Below, piece after piece: positions 1 through 5,178 of a stretch of DNA of 5,887 bases (the stretch's first letter is position 1; every line of letters starts with the position of its first letter). The notes under the pieces are model-generated. The model searched no databases and was not told the origin of the DNA. It worked only from the letters and a program-made list of their open reading frames with translations. The DNA comes from Gammaproteobacteria bacterium (lineage in GTDB: Bacteria; Pseudomonadota; Gammaproteobacteria; Burkholderiales; Burkholderiaceae_E). The stretch is taken from NCBI GenBank assembly GCA_030425615.1, contig JAUIAI010000200.1, forward strand, positions 1 to 5,887, given 5' to 3'. Position numbers and translations under genes: made by a program.

Positions 1-392
1 GCGGCGAGCAGTTCACGCATGTGATCGTCCACATGGTCGCGGTATGCGAGCACCTGCTCCAGCCCCGGCCGGGTCAGCATGCCGCGTTCCGGCCTCGGAT
101 GGCGATCGCCCACGGCGTCGTAATACGAGTTGAACAGGTAGCAGAACGCGTCGTCGAAGGGCCGGTAGCCGGCGACCCGTCCGTTGAGCACGAAGGTCTC
201 GAAGAACCAGGTGGTGTGCGCCAGGTGCCATTTGACCGGGCTGGCATCGGGCATGGACTGGACCGTACAGTCCTCGGCCGACAAGGGCCGGGCGAGATCC
301 ACGGTGTCCTGCCTCACCCGCTCGTACCGCCGGCTCGTGGCGGACGCCGGTGAGGGAAGAGCCGATGCGTTTGCGCGCGGGGTGCTGTCCAT
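1..392 (-). CDS. egtB: EgtB, ergothioneine biosynthesis sulfoxide synthase (N-terminal part, cut by window edge)
   Basis: EgtB is the non-haem iron enzyme that joins hercynine to a thiol (gamma-glutamylcysteine or cysteine) with O2 to give the sulfoxide intermediate of ergothioneine, a cytosolic antioxidant. The visible 130 codons cover the DinB-like helical domain. They carry the family signature SPVKWHLAHTTWFFE (residues 51-65), then YLFNSYY (85-91), VGDRHPRP (94-101) and a RG-LTRP stretch (103-109). By family knowledge His59 of the LAH motif should be one of the three iron ligands; the other two and the C-terminal FGE-sulfatase-like domain lie outside the window. The start is the ATG read from 392, with GGAGG (397-401) four bases upstream. 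The first 22 residues are a low-complexity Ala/Ser/Pro leader. The family is usually about 400-450 aa, so roughly 300 residues are missing to the left. A partner egtD often follows egtB and may lie beyond the edge. The gene is divergent from the dehydrogenase at 527. Family assignment is sure; the exact thiol donor cannot be told. Confidence 0.93.
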   Translation of the reverse strand, partial: MDSTPRANASALPSPASATSRRYERVRQDTVDLARPLSAEDCTVQSMPDASPVKWHLAHTTWFFETFVLNGRVAGYRPFDDAFCYLFNSYYDAVGDRHPRPERGMLTRPGLEQVLAYRDHVDDHMRELLA

Positions 393-462
393 GTGACCTC
401 CGTTGTTCCGGCGCGTCGGGACCGCACCGCGGGAACGGACCCGTCAGCGCGAAATGCTCCGA

Positions 463-484
463 CGGATCGGGGTAGCATGATCCG
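463..484 (+). promoter_or_regulatory. Candidate -10 element inside a 6-bp inverted repeat, upstream of the dehydrogenase
   Basis: TAGCAT at 473-478 matches four of six bases of the sigma-70 -10 consensus and lies about 50 bases upstream of the dehydrogenase ATG at 527. It sits between the arms CGGATC (463-468) and GATCCG (479-484), a perfect inverted repeat with a 10-base spacer. No good -35 hexamer is visible 16-18 bases upstream. The arrangement would suit a repressor site over a core promoter, but this is inference from pattern only. No equally good promoter for egtB was seen on the opposite strand of this 134-bp region. Confidence 0.35.
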
Positions 485-526
485 CGCCCGGCAACGGCTG
501 TCCGGGCCCGGAGAAAGGAGACAATC

Positions 527-1294
527 ATGCCATTACTGGACGGAACGGTTGCAGTCGTCACGGGTGCGGCCCGCGGCATCGGCCGGGCGATCGCACTTGG
601 TTTCGCTCGCGAGGGCGCGCGGCTGGCGCTGATCGATCTCGAAGAGGGCGCCGCAGCGCAGACGGCGCGCGAGATTCGCGAACTCGGCGGCGAGGCCGAG
701 TCCTTCGGTCTGGACGTCGGACGGCGCGGCGACTGCGATGCCGTGGCGACGGCCGTGGCCGCGAAGCTCGGAGCGGTTTCCGTACTGGTCAACAACGCGG
801 GTATCACCCGTCGGACGTCGATCACCGGGGATGCCCGGACGGTCAGCGAAGACTGGGACGCGATCCTGGCCGTCAACCTGAGCGGCGCGTTCAACGTCAC
901 ACATGCGTTTCTTCCGGCGCTGAGGGCCAACCGTGGGCGCATCGTCAACATCGCCTCGATCCAGTCCTTCGTGCACCTTCCGGTCCCCACGTCCATCGCG
1001 TACACCGCGTCCAAGCACGGGGTGCTCGGGATGACCCGCGCCCTGGCAGCCGAGCTGGGCAAGGAGGGGGTGCGCGTCAACGCCATCGGGCCGGGCATCA
1101 TCGAGACGAACATCAACGCCGACACCCGGAGCAAGCGGCCCGAGGCGTGGGCGAAGCTCATCGAGCACACACCGCTCGGGCGTCCCGGCGAGCCGGACGA
1201 CATCGTCGGCCCGGCCGTGTTCCTGGCGTCGGACATGTCCCGGTTCATGACCGGCTCGATCGTCATGGTCGACGGCGGCTACAGGACGATCTGA
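527..1294 (+). CDS. Classical short-chain dehydrogenase/reductase (SDR), NAD(H)-type, substrate unknown
   Basis: This is a 255-aa soluble Rossmann-fold oxidoreductase of the classical SDR family, usually a homotetramer. The sequence shows the cofactor motif TGAARGIG (residues 12-19), Asp37 at the end of beta-2 (LALID), NNAG (89-92), the structural Asn117, and the catalytic set Ser144, Tyr159 and Lys163 (YTASK). PG (189-190) is followed by Thr194. The C-terminus ends in the usual MVDGGY stretch. Asp37 argues for NAD(H) over NADP(H). The residue before PG is Gly188, where most relatives have Ala. The start ATG has a good AAGGAG (515-520) six bases upstream. Nearest in style are gluconate 5-dehydrogenase, glucose 1-dehydrogenase and 3-oxoacyl-ACP reductase-type SDRs. 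The substrate cannot be chosen from sequence, and the neighbours do not decide it. The last 16 bp overlap the end of the convergent MgtC-family gene, so no terminator can sit between them. Confidence 0.92.
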   Translation: MPLLDGTVAVVTGAARGIGRAIALGFAREGARLALIDLEEGAAAQTAREIRELGGEAESFGLDVGRRGDCDAVATAVAAKLGAVSVLVNNAGITRRTSITGDARTVSEDWDAILAVNLSGAFNVTHAFLPALRANRGRIVNIASIQSFVHLPVPTSIAYTASKHGVLGMTRALAAELGKEGVRVNAIGPGIIETNINADTRSKRPEAWAKLIEHTPLGRPGEPDDIVGPAVFLASDMSRFMTGSIVMVDGGYRTI

Positions 1295-1815
1295 TCCGGG
1301 CGTTCCGTGCGGCCGGCGGCCTCGTCGCCATGGCCGGGCTTGTGGGTTCCGGCGCGCTTCTCGGCCGCGCGCAACAGGATGATGACGGCCATCGCGATCA
1401 CGGTCACCGTGAGCGCCAGCGGCCAGAGCCCGAGTCCGCACGCCAGGCCCACCGCCGCGGACAGCCACATCGTGGCTCCCGTGGTGAGTCCGCGGACCTG
1501 TCCGCGCGTGAACACGACGATTCCGGCGGCCAGAAACGCCACGCCCTGGGTGACGGCCTCGATCACGCGGATGGGGTCCGTGCGCACATGCTCGTCCGCG
1601 AACTCGTCACTGCGCAGCATGTGCAGCATGACGATGCAGTAGAGCGCGGCCGCGAGCCCGATGAGGATGTGCGTGCGCAGGCCGGCCGGTCGACCATCGA
1701 TCTCGCGCTCGAACCCGATGAGCCCGCAGAAAATCACCGCGCCAAGGAGCCGCACCAGCCAGATGGACCAGGGGATGTCCAGGGTCGTTGTGAACTCGGC
1801 GAGCAGATCGTTCAT
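1279..1815 (-). CDS. MgtC/SapB-family inner-membrane protein, short form
   Basis: The 178-aa product has the MgtC/SapB membrane domain: RLLGAVIFCGLIGFERE (22-38) followed by GRPAGLRTH (41-49), then DPIRVIEAV (80-88), and VRGLTTGATMWLSAAVGLA (107-125). Hydrophobic segments fall at about 17-35, 48-67, 87-103, 113-130 and 132-149, giving four or five membrane spans. The end (150-178) is charged and hydrophilic. There is no C-terminal ACT-like domain, so it is the short SapB-like type. In Salmonella, MgtC binds the F1Fo ATP synthase and supports survival at low Mg2+ and in macrophages; for short homologues the role is mostly unknown. The usual GIGFLGAG stretch reads GVAFLAAG here (91-98), which suggests a distinct subfamily. 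ATG at 1815 is chosen because the membrane domain begins right after it, although the frame stays open further upstream. No clear Shine-Dalgarno is visible; GTG at 1821 is an alternative. The stop is TAG at 1279-1281, inside the convergent dehydrogenase. It is divergent from the CHAD gene. Confidence 0.88.
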   Translation of the reverse strand: MNDLLAEFTTTLDIPWSIWLVRLLGAVIFCGLIGFEREIDGRPAGLRTHILIGLAAALYCIVMLHMLRSDEFADEHVRTDPIRVIEAVTQGVAFLAAGIVVFTRGQVRGLTTGATMWLSAAVGLACGLGLWPLALTVTVIAMAVIILLRAAEKRAGTHKPGHGDEAAGRTERPDQIVL

Positions 1816-2077
1816 GGGCACTGATGCGTGCGCTCCGCGCCGGGTCCGGCCGGTGGCGCCGCTTGAGTTCGATGCGGTGTGTGTCGCCGGGCCCGCGCAA
1901 TCCACATGCCCGTCCCAGACGACCATCGCTCGAACGAACTCCGTGCCGGGCGTCCGCGCGCGGCTCCGGGATATCGAAGGCACCCGGGCCGTGTCGGCGC
2001 GAAAATGGGCGTTCGGATCCCTCGGCCGCTTCCGAAAGGCGTCGGCGTCGGCGGGTCGCCGGTTTCGCAGGTCGCGG
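1816..2077. other. Divergent intergenic region between the MgtC-family and CHAD genes
   Basis: These 262 bp must hold the promoters for both flanking genes. I could not pick out a convincing -35/-10 pair on either strand. Several reading frames stay open through it on both strands, but their translations are rich in Arg, Pro and Ser with no recognisable motif, as expected for shadow frames in high-GC DNA. A short GCGTCG-type direct repeat occurs around 2039-2055. No small gene, hairpin-plus-T terminator or RNA gene is supported. Confidence 0.4.
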
Positions 2078-3013
2078 ATGGCATATCGCATCAAAGCAGG
2101 AGAATCCGTCGAGACTGCCCTGAGGCGTGTGTCTGTCGAGCAGCTCGACAAGGCACTGGCCGCCCTCGACGAGCCCGGCACGGATGTGCATCAGGCAGTG
2201 CACGAGGTGCGCAGGCGGTCCAAGAAAGTGCGTGCCGCTCTGCGGCTCGTACGGCCTGCGTTTCCTGATTTCGTCCGGGAGAATCGCTGCCTGCGCGACA
2301 TGGCCCGTGCCTTGTCAGCACCGAGGGATGCGGGAATGCTGCTCGAGTGTCTGGATGCGCTCGTCGAGCGGTACGGAGAGTGTCTGGAGCGCGGCGCATT
2401 CGACGACCTGTACGCCCGCCTGCGCGCGCGCCGGATGCGCGAGGTCGTCGATTCCGGACTCGAGGATCGGCTTGTCGCGACGCGGCGCGAACTCATCGCG
2501 CTTCGGCGGCGGGTGACACGCTGGAAGCTCGATGCACGAGGCGTGAAGGCCATTCGCGGGGGGTTTCGGAAGACCTATGCACGGGCGGGGCGGGCGATGC
2601 GCGAAGCGGTCGCACAGCCGGCGCAGGGGCAGATGCACGAGTGGCGAAAGCGGGTCAAGTATCACCACCAGCACCTGCGTCTGCTGCGGGGCGCGTGGAA
2701 GCCGGTTCTCGAAGCGTTGCGACGGGAGAGCAGTGAGCTCGCCGATCTGCTCGGCGACGATCACGACCTCGGAGTCTTGCGCCAGACACTCCTCGCCGAC
2801 CCGGCGCTCGGGTCGGCGGTCGTGCGGGCTACCGTGTTCGCGTTGATCGACCACCGTCAGGCCGAACTTCGTGCACGCGCGAGTTGGATCGGACACCGCT
2901 TGCTGATCGAGGAGGCCGAGACCCGGGCCGGTTGGTTCGGGGCGCTGTGGGAGTTGTTCCGCAGGGGGGCACCGGCGATACCCACGCCCCGGCCGCGTAA
3001 AGGGTCCGCGTGA
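2078..3013 (+). CDS. CHAD domain protein (conserved histidine alpha-helical domain)
   Basis: The 311-aa protein is almost entirely one CHAD domain, an all-helical, strongly basic fold with two similar four-helix halves. Known members bind inorganic polyphosphate and several associate with polyphosphate granules; no catalytic activity is established for the domain. The N-terminus MAYRIKAGESVETALRRV is typical of the family. First half: VHEVRRRSKKVRAALRL (41-57) with conserved His42. Second half: MHEWRKRVKYHHQHLRLL (186-203) with His187, followed by LLGDDHDL (224-231) with His229. No CYTH (ygiF-type triphosphatase) domain is fused to it, so it is the stand-alone type. The ATG at 2078 is chosen because the family-typical N-terminus begins there. 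The frame is open back to 1661, but that stretch runs antisense through the MgtC-family gene and shows no family sequence. The ribosome site is weak (AGG at 2069-2071). It has no cotranscribed neighbour: the MgtC-family gene is divergent and the acyl-CoA dehydrogenase is convergent. Confidence 0.9.
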   Translation: MAYRIKAGESVETALRRVSVEQLDKALAALDEPGTDVHQAVHEVRRRSKKVRAALRLVRPAFPDFVRENRCLRDMARALSAPRDAGMLLECLDALVERYGECLERGAFDDLYARLRARRMREVVDSGLEDRLVATRRELIALRRRVTRWKLDARGVKAIRGGFRKTYARAGRAMREAVAQPAQGQMHEWRKRVKYHHQHLRLLRGAWKPVLEALRRESSELADLLGDDHDLGVLRQTLLADPALGSAVVRATVFALIDHRQAELRARASWIGHRLLIEEAETRAGWFGALWELFRRGAPAIPTPRPRKGSA

Positions 3014-3058
3014 GCCGTCCGCGTCGCTCCGGAGCCGGCGGGCTGGTGCGCGCGGACC
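3003..3058. terminator. Candidate bidirectional terminator/hairpin between convergent genes
   Basis: GGTCCGCG (3003-3010, the end of the CHAD gene) is the exact reverse complement of CGCGGACC (3051-3058, just before the acyl-CoA dehydrogenase stop). GTCCGCG is repeated at 3017-3023, so the right arm has two possible partners. The perfect palindrome GCTCCGGAGC (3026-3035) lies in between. There is no T tract on either side, so it is not a standard intrinsic terminator. It may slow polymerase or protect 3' ends, but this is inference. Confidence 0.35.
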
Positions 3059-4891
3059 TCAGAGCCAGCGCTCGTCCAGATCGATGAACGTGCGGTCGCG
3101 TCGTTGCACGGGGGCCAGCCATGCGTCGATACGCGGCAGCTCGTAACGGAAGAAGAAGTGCGCGTTCAGGAGTTGACCGCGCAGCATGGGATCGTCCCCG
3201 CCACCGGCCGAAAGCCGTTCCGTCGCCGCGCGGGCCACGTCGAGCAGCACCCAGGCGATGACGGTGTGGCCGAACGCCTGCATGTAGGGGGTGGCGTTGG
3301 CCAGGGCTTCGGTGGCGCCGGACGCCTCCCATGCCGCATCGGCGGCAGAACGAAGCCGGGCCACGGCCTCGCGCAGGGATCCGGCGCATGCGCCGAGGGC
3401 GGGGTCGTCGTCGACCGCCGCGCAGGTCCGATCGACGCGCTCCGCCCAGAGGGCGACTGCCCGTCCCCCGTCGGCGCGTACCTTTCGCCGCAGCAGATCG
3501 AGTGCCTGGATGCCGTGGGTGCCCTCGTGGATCATGTTCAGGCGGTTGTCGCGCCAGAGTTGTTCCACCGGGAAATCACGGGTGTAGCCGTAGCCGCCGT
3601 GGACCTGGATGGCCAGATTGTTGCCCTCGAGGCACCACTCGCTGGGCCAGCTCTTCACGATGGGAGTGAGGAGTTCGAGCAGCCAGCCCGCCGCCTCGGC
3701 CTCCTCGGTGGTGCCTGTCCGCCGATCGTCCACGAGGCGGGCGGCATACAGACAGAGCGCGAACGCGCCCTCGGCGTAGGCCTTCTGCGCGACGAGCATC
3801 CTGCGCACATCGGGGTGTGAAACGATCGGCACCGGCCCGGCGTCGGCCGGAGCGGCTTCGAGCGCACGGCCCTGTCGGCGGGTTCGCGCGTAGTCGAGCG
3901 AGGCGGCGTAGCCGGCCATGCCGAGCATCGTCGCGCCCAGACCCACATTGATGCGCGCTTCGTTCATCATCAGGAACATGTGGCGCAGCCCGTCGCCGGG
4001 CGCGCCCACGCGATAGCCGATGGCGCCGGCCGCGCCGCGCACCGGGGTGCGCCCTTCGCCGAAGTTCAGCAGCGTGTTCACCGTGCCCCGGTAGCCCATC
4101 TTGTGGTTGAGACCCGCGAGCGCCACGTCGTTGCGCTCTCCGGTGAGCGCGCCCTGCTCGTCGACGAGGTGTTTGGGCACGATGAACAGCGAGATGCCCT
4201 TGACCCCCTCCGGCAGCCGTCCGTCCGGTCCGGGGATCTTGGCGAGGACCAGGTGAACGATGGTCTCGCTGAGTTCGTGCTCGCCGGCCGAGATCCACAT
4301 CTTGTTGCCCCGCAGCCGATAACGGGGCCCCAGCGGGTCGGCGTCGAAGTCAGCACCGTCGGGCTCCGCACGCGTGACGATGTCCGCGAGGCCGGAGCCC
4401 GCCTGGGGCTCGCTGAGACACATCGTGCCCATGAAGCGACCGTCCCAGATTCCCTGGGTGAAGGCGCGCCGCTGCGATGCGCTGCCGGCCGCCGTCAGCA
4501 GGTTGGCATTGCCCACGCTGAGCAGCGCATAGCCGGCCACCGCGACATTCGCCTCGAAGAAGCAGGCATTCGACGCCATCTCGACCACATACGGAAGTTG
4601 CATGCCGCCGACTTCCGCATCCTGGCCCGCGGCCAGCAGACCCGACTCGGCGTAGGCCCGGGTGGCGTCGTGGGTGGCCTGCGGCAGGTGGACGCGCTCG
4701 CCGTCGAAGGTCGGCTCCTCGACGTCCACCAGGCGGTTGCAGGGCGCGAACTTGTCTTGCGCCAGTCGCTCGGCAAGATCGAGCACCGCCGCAAAAGTCC
4801 CGGCGGAATGCTCGGCATAGCGGTCGCGCGTGGTGAGTGCTTCCGTGTCGAGCCAGTCGGACAGCAGAAAGTCGAGGTGGGATCGGTTCAT
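3059..4891 (-). CDS. Acyl-CoA dehydrogenase, long DmdC/FadE-like type with C-terminal extension
   Basis: This 610-aa flavoprotein oxidises an acyl-CoA thioester to the trans-2-enoyl-CoA, passing electrons to an electron-transfer flavoprotein. Order: family-specific N-terminal segment (HLDFLLSDWLDTEAL, 5-19); N-terminal helical domain (about 35-155); middle beta domain beginning with MCLSEPQAGSGLADI (157-171) and including GNKMWISAG (195-203) and GLNHKMGYRGT (260-270); C-terminal flavin domain with HGGYGYTRDFPVEQLWRD (431-448). Glu456 in IHEGT aligns with the catalytic base of MCAD. An extra C-terminal domain (about 475-610) with ATPYMQAFGH and AHFFFRYELPRIDAWL makes it longer than standard 380-400-aa enzymes. 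Members of this group include 3-methylmercaptopropionyl-CoA dehydrogenase (DmdC), but many act on other acyl-CoAs, and no other dmd gene is visible, so the substrate is left open. ATG at 4891 is preferred to GTG at 4960, because the likely promoter would start RNA at or after 4960 and the family N-terminus begins at 4891. No strong Shine-Dalgarno is visible. Divergent from the FadH-like gene. Confidence 0.95.
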   Translation of the reverse strand: MNRSHLDFLLSDWLDTEALTTRDRYAEHSAGTFAAVLDLAERLAQDKFAPCNRLVDVEEPTFDGERVHLPQATHDATRAYAESGLLAAGQDAEVGGMQLPYVVEMASNACFFEANVAVAGYALLSVGNANLLTAAGSASQRRAFTQGIWDGRFMGTMCLSEPQAGSGLADIVTRAEPDGADFDADPLGPRYRLRGNKMWISAGEHELSETIVHLVLAKIPGPDGRLPEGVKGISLFIVPKHLVDEQGALTGERNDVALAGLNHKMGYRGTVNTLLNFGEGRTPVRGAAGAIGYRVGAPGDGLRHMFLMMNEARINVGLGATMLGMAGYAASLDYARTRRQGRALEAAPADAGPVPIVSHPDVRRMLVAQKAYAEGAFALCLYAARLVDDRRTGTTEEAEAAGWLLELLTPIVKSWPSEWCLEGNNLAIQVHGGYGYTRDFPVEQLWRDNRLNMIHEGTHGIQALDLLRRKVRADGGRAVALWAERVDRTCAAVDDDPALGACAGSLREAVARLRSAADAAWEASGATEALANATPYMQAFGHTVIAWVLLDVARAATERLSAGGGDDPMLRGQLLNAHFFFRYELPRIDAWLAPVQRRDRTFIDLDERWL

Positions 4892-4962
4892 GAGTGTCGG
4901 TGTGGCGCAGATCAGGCGGCCTCGTCGGGCGAGTCGCGACCGCGGGGTCGTCGGTCGCACCG

Positions 4963-4990
4963 AGTTTAGCTGCGCATGCGTCCCGATCGA
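4963..4990 (-). promoter_or_regulatory. Candidate sigma-70 promoter for the acyl-CoA dehydrogenase
   Basis: Read on the minus strand, TCGATC (4990-4985) and TAAACT (4968-4963) are separated by 16 bases. They match three of six and four of six bases of the -35 and -10 consensus. RNA would start around 4955, about 65 bases before the ATG at 4891. The spacer holds the 8-bp palindrome CGCATGCG (4973-4980), a possible operator. Modest matches only, but this is the AT-richest spot in an otherwise very GC-rich stretch. Confidence 0.4.
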
Positions 4991-5003
4991 CCCGGCCAGC
5001 CGG

Positions 5004-5025
5004 CGCCGGCGGGCATCCGCCGGCG
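5004..5025. repeat. Perfect 9-bp inverted repeat with 4-base loop
   Basis: CGCCGGCGG (5004-5012) and CCGCCGGCG (5017-5025) are exact reverse complements around GCAT. The hairpin is all G-C and lies between the two divergent promoters of the acyl-CoA dehydrogenase and FadH-like genes. It has no T tract. Further GCCGGC copies nearby (4999-5004 and 5028-5033) show that this is part of a locally repetitive GCCGGC-rich patch. It could be an operator, a barrier between the two promoters, or simply composition. Confidence 0.55.
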
Positions 5026-5076
5026 AGGCCGGCTTCGTGCGCGTCGTACCCCGGTCGGCCGTCCTTGCGCCACGGG

Positions 5077-5082
5077 TATCAT
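5077..5082 (+). promoter_or_regulatory. Candidate -10 element for the FadH-like gene
   Basis: TATCAT matches five of six bases of the sigma-70 -10 consensus and is followed by a GC-rich discriminator. RNA would start near 5089, inside the 18-bp palindrome at 5085-5102, leaving a leader of about 90 bases before the ATG at 5179. No good -35 hexamer is seen 16-18 bases upstream, which would suit an activator-dependent promoter. The local sequence GGGTATCATG closely resembles GGGTAGCATG at 471-480 upstream of the dehydrogenase gene. Confidence 0.4.
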
Positions 5083-5084
5083 GC

Positions 5085-5102
5085 CCGCGCCGGCCGGCGC
5101 GG
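5085..5102. repeat. 18-bp perfect palindrome in the leader of the FadH-like gene
   Basis: CCGCGCCGGCCGGCGCGG reads the same on both strands over all 18 bases and begins two bases after the candidate -10 at 5077-5082. Its position over the expected transcription start fits a repressor operator or a hairpin at the 5' end of the mRNA. All bases are G or C, so chance in this composition is more likely than for a mixed sequence. Confidence 0.6.
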
Positions 5103-5178
5103 CTGCGAAGCCGCCAGTGCGGTTTTGGTTCTTCGCGTCTTCCGGCGCCCGGCCAACCCGATCCACAGGAACCGGATC

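Noticed and set aside
13..1266. 417-codon open frame on the minus strand, through egtB and antisense to the dehydrogenase
   Set aside because: It is out of frame with the clear EgtB sequence and antisense to a well-supported SDR. The translation is Arg/Ala/Pro/Ser-rich with no motif.
533..1468. 311-codon open frame on the minus strand opposite the dehydrogenase
   Set aside because: Low-complexity Arg/Gly/Asp-rich shadow of the SDR gene; it also runs out of frame into the MgtC-family gene.
1661..2077. Upstream extension of the CHAD reading frame, adding 139 residues
   Set aside because: The extension is partly antisense to the MgtC-family gene and has no family sequence. The CHAD-typical N-terminus begins at 2078.
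1816..2181. Upstream extension of the MgtC-family reading frame, adding 122 residues
   Set aside because: It overlaps the CHAD gene start on the other strand, is Arg/Ser-rich, and precedes a protein whose membrane domain needs no extra N-terminus.
4892..4960. GTG start at 4960 for the acyl-CoA dehydrogenase
   Set aside because: The extra 23 residues are Arg/Pro/Thr-rich, and the best promoter (4963-4990) would start RNA too late to include this codon with a ribosome site.
3980..4969. 329-codon open frame on the plus strand
   Set aside because: Antisense shadow of the acyl-CoA dehydrogenase; no recognisable domain.
5111..5126. Short stem CCGC-CAGT-GCGG followed by TTTT, resembling an intrinsic terminator or attenuator
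   Set aside because: A four-base-pair stem is too weak, and the T run is only four bases; more likely chance in the leader.
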